From Planctomycetota bacterium (GTDB taxonomy: Bacteria > Planctomycetota > SZUA-567 > JAFGGJ01), in the NCBI GenBank assembly GCA_016930595.1, contig JAFGGJ010000003.1, positions 1 to 56,577 of the forward strand: a stretch of 56,577 bases of DNA, read 5' to 3'. The translations under genes were made by a program, and so were the position numbers. Each line of letters opens with the position of its first letter. Position 1 is the first letter of the stretch. The notes below the pieces were generated by a model, which saw only the letters and a program-made list of their open reading frames with translations, did no database searches and was not told the origin of the DNA. This document shows positions 7,512-14,561 of the stretch, piece by piece.

Positions 7512-8236
7512 GCAGGGAGGCGGACAGGGAAGAGGACCTGTGGGCGGAATACATCGGGAAGCGGACGCCTGAGCTGAGAGACAGGATATTCCTGGGGAAT
7601 ATCGACCTGATAAAACAGGAGGCGGGCCGGATGCTGCTGCACGTGCCTCCGTCGGTGGAGAGGTGCGACCTGGAGAGCGCCGGAGCGTCGGGGCTGCTGG
7701 GCGCGGTGGAAAGGTACGACCCCGGGTTCGGGGTGCCGTTCAGGGCGTATGCGGTCAAGCGGATACACGGGGCGATGGTGGACGAACTGAGAACGCTGGA
7801 CCTGCTGGGAAGAGACACGAGGCAGCGGCTGGCGAAAATCAGGGAGGCGGAAAACGAACTCGCCAGCCGCGGGATGGAGCCGACGGCGGAAGAGATAGCC
7901 CGCATGACGGGGCTGTCGGTCGAAGAGTACCATAACGTGGAGAGGGCGTACCACGCGAGCCGGTTGGGGAGGATCCTGCCGGAGGGGGTGGAGGAGAACG
8001 CCGTACAGCCTGCGGCAGGCGGCAGCGGAGAAGACCCTGCGGACGAGGCGGAGAAGAGGGACATGGTAAAGAAGGTGATGGAGGATCTGAGCCAGAGGGA
8101 ACAGCTGCTGGTGACGCTGCATTACTACGAAGACATGACGCTGCGGGAGATAAGCCGCGTGATGGGCGTGAGCGAGGGCAGAGTGTCCCAGATACACACG
8201 GAACTGGTTGCGCGGCTGCGGCGGAGGCTGAGGTGA
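7508..8236 (+). CDS. FliA/WhiG-type RNA polymerase sigma factor
   Basis: A 242-aa sigma70-family factor with regions 2, 3 and 4. Region 2 spans about residues 25-95 (DLESAGASGLLGAVERYDPGF, then FRAYAVKRIHGAMVDELR, characteristic of the FliA/WhiG/SigF group). Region 3 covers about 95-165 and region 4 the C-terminus (MTLREISRVMGVSEGRVSQIH, a typical -35-binding helix-turn-helix). No region 1 is present. No flagellar or chemotaxis gene is in the window, so a role in motility cannot be assumed; stress or developmental control is equally possible. It is coupled to ruvC upstream and to the activase downstream by 4-bp overlaps. An RsbW-like ATPase encoded at 21140-22264 is a conceivable regulator, which is inference only. 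Confidence 0.93.
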   Translation: MSREADREEDLWAEYIGKRTPELRDRIFLGNIDLIKQEAGRMLLHVPPSVERCDLESAGASGLLGAVERYDPGFGVPFRAYAVKRIHGAMVDELRTLDLLGRDTRQRLAKIREAENELASRGMEPTAEEIARMTGLSVEEYHNVERAYHASRLGRILPEGVEENAVQPAAGGSGEDPADEAEKRDMVKKVMEDLSQREQLLVTLHYYEDMTLREISRVMGVSEGRVSQIHTELVARLRRRLR

Positions 8237-9003
8237 CGGAGACGGCGGCCGCAGTCGGCCTGGACGTAGGCAGCACGGCGACGAAAGGCGTGCTGATGCA
8301 GGGAGGCCGCGTGGCGGCCGAACACATGGAGGCGACGGGGCATGATCCTGTTGAGACGGCCAGGCGCGTGCTGGAGAAGATCGACGGAGGACGCGGGACG
8401 GCGGTGTCGGCGACGGGGTACGGCAGGCACCTCGTGGGCGACGTTCTTGGCTGCGCGGTACTGACGGAGATACGCGCGCACGCTGCCGGCGCAAGGGCGC
8501 TGATGGAGGGCGTGCGACTGGTAATCGACGTGGGGGGGCAGGATACGAAAGTGATACTGCTGGACGAGGCGGGAGGGGTGGAGGATTTTCTGCTGAACGA
8601 CAGGTGCGCGTCCGGGACGGGACGATTCATCGAGATGCTGAGAGACGCGCTGGGGATGACGTTCGAGGAGTTCGACGACGCGGCCGCGGGGGCGGAGGAA
8701 GAGGCGAGGCTGACGAGCACGTGCGCCGTGTTCGCTCAGAGCGAGGTGACGGGGCTGATAGCCGCGGGAGAAAAGAGGAGTGCCCTGGCGAGAGGGGGGG
8801 TCGGGTCGATAGCGAGGAGACTGGCGGCGGAGATCGGGAGGCTGTCGAGGGGGAAGAGCTACCCGGCGATGTTCTGCGGCGGCGGAGCGGAACTGAAAAG
8901 CCTGCGACGGATGCTGGAAAGGGAGACGGGGCTGGAGACGAACGTTCCGGACAGGGTGCGGTACGTGGGTGCGATAGGAGCGGCGTTCTGCCGTGCAACT
9001 TGA
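8233..9003 (+). CDS. BadF/HgdC-type acyl-CoA dehydratase/reductase activase
   Basis: ATPase of the ASKHA fold whose homodimer holds one [4Fe-4S] cluster and drives ATP-dependent electron transfer to 2-hydroxyacyl-CoA dehydratases or benzoyl-CoA reductases. Visible features are the phosphate-1 loop (LDVGSTATKG, residues 10-19), the phosphate-2 loop (IDVGGQDTKV), Cys125 in NDRCASGTGRF and Cys164 in STCAVFAQSEV, the two cluster ligands of the family, and FCGGGAEL near the C-terminus. The 256-aa length is normal. GTG 8233 overlaps the sigma factor stop. No dehydratase subunit is encoded in the window, so the partner protein is unknown. The family indicates low-oxygen metabolism. Confidence 0.92.
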   Translation: MTETAAAVGLDVGSTATKGVLMQGGRVAAEHMEATGHDPVETARRVLEKIDGGRGTAVSATGYGRHLVGDVLGCAVLTEIRAHAAGARALMEGVRLVIDVGGQDTKVILLDEAGGVEDFLLNDRCASGTGRFIEMLRDALGMTFEEFDDAAAGAEEEARLTSTCAVFAQSEVTGLIAAGEKRSALARGGVGSIARRLAAEIGRLSRGKSYPAMFCGGGAELKSLRRMLERETGLETNVPDRVRYVGAIGAAFCRAT

Positions 9004-9073
9004 CAGTCGCGGGGCGGACGCGGAGAATCGACATGCTGAACGATCAGCGGATGCAACAGGGAAGGGCAGGAAA

Positions 9074-9361
9074 GTGAAAAGACGCATGGACGCCATCCGG
9101 CGGGTCGCCGAAACGTACGAAGTGGAAGTGTCGGAACTGACGTCCGGGAAGAGAACGCAGGACATAGCCTGGGCGCGACAGGTGGCGATGTACGTACTGA
9201 GACGCAAGCTGGAACTGCCGTACAAGACGATAGGGCAACTGCTGGGCGGGAGGGATCATTCGACGGTGTTTCACGGGGTGCGGAGGATAAGCGGGGAAAT
9301 GGCGAGCTGTCCGGACATCCGGAAATCGATCCAGGAGCTGATGAACGGGCTGGAAGCGTAA
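9074..9361 (+). CDS. Stand-alone DnaA domain IV-like DNA-binding protein
   Basis: A roughly 95-aa protein equivalent to only the C-terminal DnaA-box-binding domain of the replication initiator. It shows the domain IV basic-loop and helix-turn-helix pattern: ARQVAMYVLRRKL followed by the signature GGRDHSTVFHGVRRI. No AAA+ ATPase domain is present. I chose GTG 9074 because GGAAGG lies eight bases upstream. An alternative GTG at 8993 overlaps the activase by 11 bp and adds 27 low-complexity charged residues. It is the last gene of the yebC-ruvC-sigma-activase run. It may compete with DnaA for DnaA boxes or act as a local transcription factor (inference). Confidence 0.85.
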   Translation: MKRRMDAIRRVAETYEVEVSELTSGKRTQDIAWARQVAMYVLRRKLELPYKTIGQLLGGRDHSTVFHGVRRISGEMASCPDIRKSIQELMNGLEA

Positions 9362-9430
9362 AGCCGCCCGGGCCGCGCCGCAGCGGAGCGCGTGTTCGGG
9401 GTAAGGTGGACGGGTTCAGGCGGGAGCGAT

Positions 9431-10252
9431 TCAGAGCCGTGCGACGGTCTCGAGAAGGACGGCGGTAAGCATGGGTTCGGCGGTGTTGGCGGCTTCGATG
9501 ATATCTTCGATGCGTGCTGGCACGAGTGCGTCCGGGAGACACATGTCGGTAACGATGGAGAAGCCGAGGACTTCAAGCCCCGCGTGAACCGCGACGATGA
9601 CTTCGGGCACGGTGCTCATGCCGATGAGGTCCGCGCCGAGGGTCTTGAGCATGCGGTATTCGGCGCGCGTTTCGAGGCAGGGGCCGGTCATGGCGGCATA
9701 GACGCCTTTGCGGAGCGGGATGCTTTTTTCGAGTGCGACGGTGGAGGCTAGGTCGATGAGGCGGCGGGAATAGGGCTGGGACATGTCGGGGAAGCGGGGG
9801 CCGAGGGAGTCGTCGTTGGGGCCGATAAGGGGGTTGACGCCCATCAGGTTGATGTGGTCTTCGATGAGCACCACGTCGCCGCGTGAAAAGAGCGGGTTGA
9901 TGCCGCCGGCGGCGTTGGAGACGACGAGAACGCGTGCGCCGAGAGCCTTGATGACGCGCACGGGCAGGGTAATGTCGGCGAGCGGGCAGCCTTCGTAGTA
10001 ATGGAAACGGCCTTCCATGGCGACGATGGGGACGCCGGAAGTCTCGCCGACGATGAGCCTGCCTTCATGGGCGGCGACGGTGGTTTCGGGGAAGTTGGGG
10101 ATATCGGAGTAGGGAATGGAGGCGGCGGTGCTGATCTGGGAAACGAAGTTGCCGAGACCGGTGCCGAGGATGACACCGACGGCCGGAGCGACGCCGGAGG
10201 AAGAGCGGATAAAGGCGGAAGCTTCATCGATCCTGGATTTGAGATCCGTCAT
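9431..10252 (-). CDS. pnp: Purine-nucleoside phosphorylase, trimeric (PNP/MTAP) family
   Basis: Cleaves purine nucleosides with phosphate to the base and ribose-1-phosphate, in purine salvage. Family blocks are GVILGTGLG (phosphate loop, residues 27-34), EGRFHYYEG (80-88), SNAAGGIN, GPCLETRAEYR with Glu194, and MSTVPEVIVA.HAG. Asp236 (SIVTDM) stands where 6-oxopurine-specific enzymes have Asn, which may shift base preference. Length (273 aa) is normal. Last gene of the nadA operon: its ATG overlaps the DUF167 stop by 4 bp. The symbol refers to nucleoside phosphorylase, not polynucleotide phosphorylase. Confidence 0.93.
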   Translation of the reverse strand: MTDLKSRIDEASAFIRSSSGVAPAVGVILGTGLGNFVSQISTAASIPYSDIPNFPETTVAAHEGRLIVGETSGVPIVAMEGRFHYYEGCPLADITLPVRVIKALGARVLVVSNAAGGINPLFSRGDVVLIEDHINLMGVNPLIGPNDDSLGPRFPDMSQPYSRRLIDLASTVALEKSIPLRKGVYAAMTGPCLETRAEYRMLKTLGADLIGMSTVPEVIVAVHAGLEVLGFSIVTDMCLPDALVPARIEDIIEAANTAEPMLTAVLLETVARL

Positions 10253-10545
10253 CTGGAGGTCCTTTCGACACTGGCGAGAAAGGGCGGGAGAGAGGCGGTT
10301 TTGAGGAGTACCTGCTTGCGGGTGGAAGAGGCGCCTCGAACAATTTCGAGGTTGGAATTCCTGACACGGAAGGTGCGTGCAAGGAGAAGGAGGAGCGCCG
10401 CGTTGGCCTTGCCGTCCCGTGCGGGTGCGGAGACACGGGCGCGAAGGCGGCCGTCCGGGGAGATTTCGACCGATGGAGAGCGGCTGTTTGCGACGACTTT
10501 GACGTCGAGGAGAAAGCCGTCGGAGGTGCGGCGGAGGGCGGTCAT
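10249..10545 (-). CDS. DUF167 (YggU-like) family protein
   Basis: A 98-aa member of the widespread DUF167 family, recognised by VSAPARDGKANAALLLLLAR followed by NLEIVRGASSTRKQV. The biochemical role of this family is not established; it is often encoded beside yggS, proC and yggT in other bacteria, which fits this operon. Both ends overlap neighbours by 4 bp (ATGA), with the FHA kinase upstream and pnp downstream. The last 15 residues are not conserved in appearance. Confidence 0.88.
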   Translation of the reverse strand: MTALRRTSDGFLLDVKVVANSRSPSVEISPDGRLRARVSAPARDGKANAALLLLLARTFRVRNSNLEIVRGASSTRKQVLLKTASLPPFLASVERTSR

Positions 10546-11891
10546 GGGGAGGCGGTTTCCTGGGCGGGGGGCGGAGGTTCGTGCGGATCGCCGGAGGAGG
10601 CGAGCCTTGTGCGGGCGAAGTAGAGGATGACGGCGAGCGCCAGGGCCACGGCGAGGAGCACGCCGATCACTACGGACATGCTGCGGCGCGTTTCTGCTGA
10701 AATGACGGGTTCGGGCGGCTCGAGCTGCTGGGGGACCTGGTCTTCCGGGAGGCGCGGCATAACGCGTTCGAGATCGGCGACGAGGCGAGAGGCGTTCTGA
10801 TAACGCCTGCTGACGGACTTGGCCATCATTCTGGCGACGATCCTGAGGAGCTCCGGGTGGACGGGTTTGACGAGAGAGGTGAGAGGGAGGGGCTGTTCGT
10901 AGACCTGCTTTTCCATGATCTCGCGCGAGTTGTCGCCTTCAAAGGGCGGTCTGCCGGTGAGGAGACGGTAGAAGGTGGCGCCGAGGGAGTAGATGTCGGT
11001 ACGATGGTCAAGGGGTTTGCCCATGGCCTGTTCCGGGGACATGTAGTAGGGGGAACCGAGAACGCCGTCCTTGTCGCCCTTGGTCTTATGGCCCTTGATG
11101 AGGCGTTTTGCGATGCCGAGGTCGGCGAGCTTGACGTGGTTGTCGAGGGTGAGCATGAGGTTGTCGGGCTTGACATCGCAGTGGATGATGTTTTTCTTTT
11201 CGGCGAAATCGAGCGCGCGTGCGGCTTCGAGGATGATTTCAGCGGCCTTGCGCTGGGCGAGAGGGCCGCTGCCGGAGATGAGGTCCTGGACGGAGCCGCC
11301 GTCGACGAATTCCATGGAATAGTAATAAATGTCGCCTTCCTGGCCGACGTCGAAGACCTGGACGACGTTGGGGTGATTCAACTGGCCGGCGGCGCGGGCT
11401 TCATGGAGGAAACGGCTGACGTATTCACGGTCGTCCTTGAGGTCCGAAGTGAGGATCTTGAGCGCGACGACGCGGCCGAGGCCCTGCTGAACGGCTTTGT
11501 AGACTTCGCCCATGCCGCCGGAGCCGATACAGACGCCGACGCGGTACCTGCCGACGGACTTGCCGGTGTACTTTCCGGAATGATTGGAGCGTGCGAGTTC
11601 ACGGAAGGTGAAAACGGTGGTGCCCGCCCGGACGGCATCGCCGTGGGAAAGGGGCCTGGGTTCATCGATCCTGACGCCGTTGAGGAAAGTGCCGTTGGAG
11701 GTGCCGAGATCGGTGAGAATGACGCCGCCCTTGTCGGTGGAGACGGAGAAGTGATGGCGCGAGGAATTGGCGTCATCGATGGTAAGAGTGCAGTCTTCGC
11801 CGCGGCCGACGGTAACGGTGCCGGAATCCGGAACGACGACGATGATACCCTGGTAGGGGCCGTGTTCGACTTCGAGGAACCCCAGCGGCAT
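10542..11891 (-). CDS. FHA-domain Ser/Thr protein kinase, membrane-anchored
   Basis: A 449-aa PknB-like kinase with an N-terminal FHA domain. FHA (about residues 5-100) has Gly29-Arg30, Ser44-Arg45-His46 and SNGTFLNG (65-72), so the phosphothreonine pocket looks intact. Kinase (about 115-375) has the loop GSGGMGEV at 123-130, Lys145 in VALK, Glu164, catalytic Asp239 in HCDVKPDN, DLG at 257-259 and SPE at 285-287. The HCD in place of HRD makes it a non-RD kinase. A transmembrane helix at about 406-428 is followed by a short proline-rich tail, so the kinase faces the cytoplasm and almost nothing lies outside. It lies between proC and DUF167 in one operon. Two other FHA proteins (20709, 22872) are possible readers of its products. 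Confidence 0.93.
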   Translation of the reverse strand: MPLGFLEVEHGPYQGIIVVVPDSGTVTVGRGEDCTLTIDDANSSRHHFSVSTDKGGVILTDLGTSNGTFLNGVRIDEPRPLSHGDAVRAGTTVFTFRELARSNHSGKYTGKSVGRYRVGVCIGSGGMGEVYKAVQQGLGRVVALKILTSDLKDDREYVSRFLHEARAAGQLNHPNVVQVFDVGQEGDIYYYSMEFVDGGSVQDLISGSGPLAQRKAAEIILEAARALDFAEKKNIIHCDVKPDNLMLTLDNHVKLADLGIAKRLIKGHKTKGDKDGVLGSPYYMSPEQAMGKPLDHRTDIYSLGATFYRLLTGRPPFEGDNSREIMEKQVYEQPLPLTSLVKPVHPELLRIVARMMAKSVSRRYQNASRLVADLERVMPRLPEDQVPQQLEPPEPVISAETRRSMSVVIGVLLAVALALAVILYFARTRLASSGDPHEPPPPAQETASP

Positions 11892-12713
11892 CTAGGAGCC
11901 TTTCCCGAGTTCGCGAGATCTGAGTGCTGCACGCCGGACAGCGTTAACGAGTGTATCGAAGGTGCGTGTTTCGTCCAATAATTTGACGGCGGCTTCGGTG
12001 GTGCCGCCGGGGCTGGTGACCATGGACCTCAGTTCCGAAGGGGAAGAGGAAGGAGAGGCGTCGAGGAGCGCGCCTGCGCCCAGGACGGTGGTGCGGACGA
12101 GTTCGGCGGCGGAATCAGGCGGGATGCCTTCGTCGACGGCGGCTTTGAGCATCGCTTCGGCCAGGTAGAAGACGTAGGCGGGGCCGCTGCCGCTGACGGC
12201 GGTGACGGCATCCATGAGGTCTTCGTCGTCGACGGAGAAGGCGCGCCCGGAGGCGGAGAAGAGCTCGAGAGCGAGAGCGAGGTGGTCATCGTCCGCGCAT
12301 GCGCCCTTGACGAGGACCGACATGCCCTTGCCGACAAGGAGCGGGGTATTGGGCATGGCTCTGACTACGGGGGTGCCGGGCGGAAGGTTTTTTTCGATAA
12401 TGGAGGTTCTTATTCCGGCGGCGATGCTGACGACCAGCGTGGAGGGATCGACGTGCGGGCGGAGTTCCGGGAGGATGTCGGGCATGACCTGGGGTTTTAC
12501 GGAAAGGACGAGGACGTCGGATTCGAGGACGAGGCGCGTGTTCTGTGGCAGGGAACGGACGCCGAGAGCCGAGAAGAGTTCAAGCCTGGCGGAACGGACG
12601 TCGCTTACGAGGATGCCGGAAGGCGGCATGCCGGAAGCGAGCAGGCCGCGCACCATGGCTTCAGCCATGTTGCCGGCGCCCACAAAGCCGATGCGATGGT
12701 CTTCAAGGCGCAT
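11892..12713 (-). CDS. proC: Pyrroline-5-carboxylate reductase
   Basis: Last step of proline synthesis: NAD(P)H-dependent reduction of pyrroline-5-carboxylate. The N-terminal Rossmann motif GFVGAGNMAEAMVRGLL and the C-terminal block VSGSGPAYVFYLAEAM, with TVLGAGALL and SPGGTTEAAVK, are diagnostic. At 273 aa it has normal length. ATG 12713 has AAGGAG six bases upstream, and the gene start overlaps the yggS 3' end by 11 bp. Its stop TAG directly abuts the kinase ATG. Confidence 0.95.
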   Translation of the reverse strand: MRLEDHRIGFVGAGNMAEAMVRGLLASGMPPSGILVSDVRSARLELFSALGVRSLPQNTRLVLESDVLVLSVKPQVMPDILPELRPHVDPSTLVVSIAAGIRTSIIEKNLPPGTPVVRAMPNTPLLVGKGMSVLVKGACADDDHLALALELFSASGRAFSVDDEDLMDAVTAVSGSGPAYVFYLAEAMLKAAVDEGIPPDSAAELVRTTVLGAGALLDASPSSSPSELRSMVTSPGGTTEAAVKLLDETRTFDTLVNAVRRAALRSRELGKGS

Positions 12714-13419
12714 TTGAGACTCCTTGCGCTATGGCGGTCTGCGGATCGAAAAGGGCGGTGCCTATGCGGACGATAGTGGAACCTTCTTCAACGGCGACTT
12801 CGAAGTCGTTCGACATGCCCATGGAGAGGTGTTCGAGGGGGATCCGGTAGGCCGAGCGCGAGTTGAGGTCGTCCATGAGGGCGTGAAGGCCGCGGAATAC
12901 GGGCCGGGTGAGTTCGGGGGCGACATAGGGAGCCATGGTCATGAGGCCGACGACGGCGACGCCGGGGAGGGAGGAGGCGGAGCGGAGCACGTCGAGGACG
13001 TCGTCGGGAGGAAGGCCCTGTTTAGAACTTTCGCCTGAGACGTTCACTTCAAGGAGGACGGACGGGGGAGATTCCGGTGCGCGCGAGGAAACGGCCTTGA
13101 GGAGAGGAAGGCCGTCGATGGAGTGTATCCAAGAGAAGACGGGCAGGATCTTGTTGATCTTGTTCTTCTGGAGGCGGCCGATGAAATGCCAGGAGGCTCC
13201 GGGCAGAGCGGAAACGCGCTGTGCGGCGTCGGGCCACCTGTTTTCCCCGAGGTCGTGGACGCCGGCGTCGAAGACGGCGCGCGCTTCGTCGGGCGTCGCG
13301 GTCTTGGTCACTGCGACGAGACGGACGGCGTCCGGCGTCCGGCCGGAGCGTTCGGCCGCTGCCGCTATACGCTGCCGCACGGCGGCGACATTACAGCGGA
13401 TGTGTGAATGTGCTGTCAT
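12703..13419 (-). CDS. yggS: YggS/PLPBP family PLP homeostasis protein
   Basis: A 238-aa PLP-binding protein with an alanine racemase-like TIM barrel that buffers pyridoxal phosphate and affects amino acid and keto acid balance. The PLP lysine is Lys39 in LVAVTKTATPDE; other blocks are LGENRWPDA, WHFIGRLQKNK, LLEVNVSGESSKQG, GLMTMAP and LSMGMSNDFEVAVEEGSTIVRIGTALF. The start overlaps the nadA stop by one base (TGATG at 13417-13421), and proC follows, an association common in bacteria. Longer upstream frames were rejected because they run into nadA. Confidence 0.95.
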   Translation of the reverse strand: MTAHSHIRCNVAAVRQRIAAAAERSGRTPDAVRLVAVTKTATPDEARAVFDAGVHDLGENRWPDAAQRVSALPGASWHFIGRLQKNKINKILPVFSWIHSIDGLPLLKAVSSRAPESPPSVLLEVNVSGESSKQGLPPDDVLDVLRSASSLPGVAVVGLMTMAPYVAPELTRPVFRGLHALMDDLNSRSAYRIPLEHLSMGMSNDFEVAVEEGSTIVRIGTALFDPQTAIAQGVSNAP

Positions 13420-14342
13420 CAGCCTATCGCCAGCATCCTGCTGATGGGCGAGTAGGCCCTTTCCGCCAGGTCGTCCGGGATGACGACGCGGGGGGCAAGG
13501 TCCTGAAGGCACCAGAGCAGCTTGGGCAGCGTGATGAGTTTCATGTTCATGCAGGCGGCGATGGGATCGGGGGCGACGGGGTAAAACGACTTGCCGGGAG
13601 CGACGCGCTTGAGGGCGTGTAACATGCCGCTTTCGGTACAGATGATGAATTCGTCCGCCTGGGATTTCCGGACGAAGTCGAGCATGCCGCCGGTGGAGGC
13701 GACGGCATCGGCCATGGCAACGACTTCCGGGCGGCATTCGGGATGTGCGAGAACGAGTGCGGAGGGGTGTTCGACTCGGGCGGCGGAGACCATTTCCGGA
13801 AGGATACGCATGTGGACGGGACAGAAGCCGTCGTAGACAACGACGTTCGAACGGCCGGTCTGAGCGACGGCCCAGCTGCCGAGATTCCTGTCGGGGACGA
13901 AGATGACGGTCCTGTCCGCCGGGATGGACTCGAGGACGGCAACCGCGTTCGAGGAGGTGCAGCACAGGTCGCTTTCGGCCTTGATCTCGACCGAGGAGTT
14001 GACATAGGTAAGGACGAGTGCGTCAGGGTAGCGGGACTTGAGCTGCCGCAGTTGCCTGGGGGTGATCATGTCGGCCATGGGGCAGCCGGAATTGGGGTCG
14101 GGGTGGAGCACGGTTTTACCGCGGCAGAGGACGGCGGCGGTTTCGGCCATGAAACGGACTCCGCAAAACACAACGACATCGGCGCCGGAAGCGGCGGCCT
14201 GCCGTGAAAGGCCCAGGCTGTCCCCGGTAAAGTCGGCGACGTCCTGGATTTCGGGCAGGGTGTAGTTGTGGGCAAGAACGACGGCGTTCAGATCCTGCCT
14301 GAGGCGGTCGATCTGATGGACGATATCGTTATCCTGTGTCAT
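13419..14342 (-). CDS. nadA: Quinolinate synthase
   Basis: Condenses iminoaspartate with dihydroxyacetone phosphate to quinolinate for de novo NAD synthesis; needs a [4Fe-4S] cluster. The three cluster cysteines fit the family: Cys87 (PNSGCPMAD), Cys174 (DGFCPVH) and Cys264 (ACMNMK). HNYTLPEIQDVADFTGDS and CGVRFMAETA are the substrate-binding blocks. 307 aa is typical. I chose ATG 14342, which follows GGAAAGGA and leaves about 20 bases after the predicted transcription start; ATG 14372 lies inside the -10 box. First gene of a six-gene operon. No nadB or nadC is seen here. Confidence 0.95.
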   Translation of the reverse strand: MTQDNDIVHQIDRLRQDLNAVVLAHNYTLPEIQDVADFTGDSLGLSRQAAASGADVVVFCGVRFMAETAAVLCRGKTVLHPDPNSGCPMADMITPRQLRQLKSRYPDALVLTYVNSSVEIKAESDLCCTSSNAVAVLESIPADRTVIFVPDRNLGSWAVAQTGRSNVVVYDGFCPVHMRILPEMVSAARVEHPSALVLAHPECRPEVVAMADAVASTGGMLDFVRKSQADEFIICTESGMLHALKRVAPGKSFYPVAPDPIAACMNMKLITLPKLLWCLQDLAPRVVIPDDLAERAYSPISRMLAIG

Positions 14343-14370
14343 GACAGGGGAGATCCTTTCCGTGAGAGAC

Positions 14371-14399
14371 ATTATATTGACGCGGGCGGACCGGGTCAA
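14371..14399 (-). promoter_or_regulatory. Promoter of the nadA-yggS-proC-kinase-DUF167-pnp operon
   Basis: On the minus strand TTGACC (14394-14399), a 17-base spacer and a consensus TATAAT (14371-14376). Predicted start near 14363, about 20 bases before the nadA ATG. It is the best sigma70-type match in this part of the window, and no other promoter is apparent within the operon. Confidence 0.75.
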
Positions 14400-14492
14400 A
14401 CGGGGCGACACGCTGGAGGGCGTGTGCGGGCAGGGGAAGGGCGGGGGGCGGGAACGTGAACGTACGGGGTGGAGAAGGAGAAAGATTCTCCC

Positions 14493-14521
14493 TTGACATG
14501 ACCCCCCCAAGGGGTTAACTT
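14493..14521 (+). promoter_or_regulatory. Candidate promoter for the PQQ-propeller gene
   Basis: TTGACA (14493-14498), a 17-base spacer containing a CCCCCCC run and AAGGGG, then TAACTT (14516-14521). It supports starting the gene at ATG 14562, not ATG 14523. Confidence 0.55.
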
Positions 14522-14561
14522 AATGGTCCACTGTGCCACCTTCTTTCACAGAGGGGAAAAG

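Noticed and set aside
5694..8494. Long minus-strand frames (543 and 515 codons) opposite yebC, ruvC, sigma factor and activase
   Set aside because: Arg/Pro/His-rich shadows of well-identified plus-strand genes, a common artefact of high GC content.
10857..11981. 374-codon plus-strand frame opposite the FHA kinase
   Set aside because: The minus-strand kinase carries all FHA and kinase motifs; the plus frame is Gly/Asp/Val-rich without motifs.
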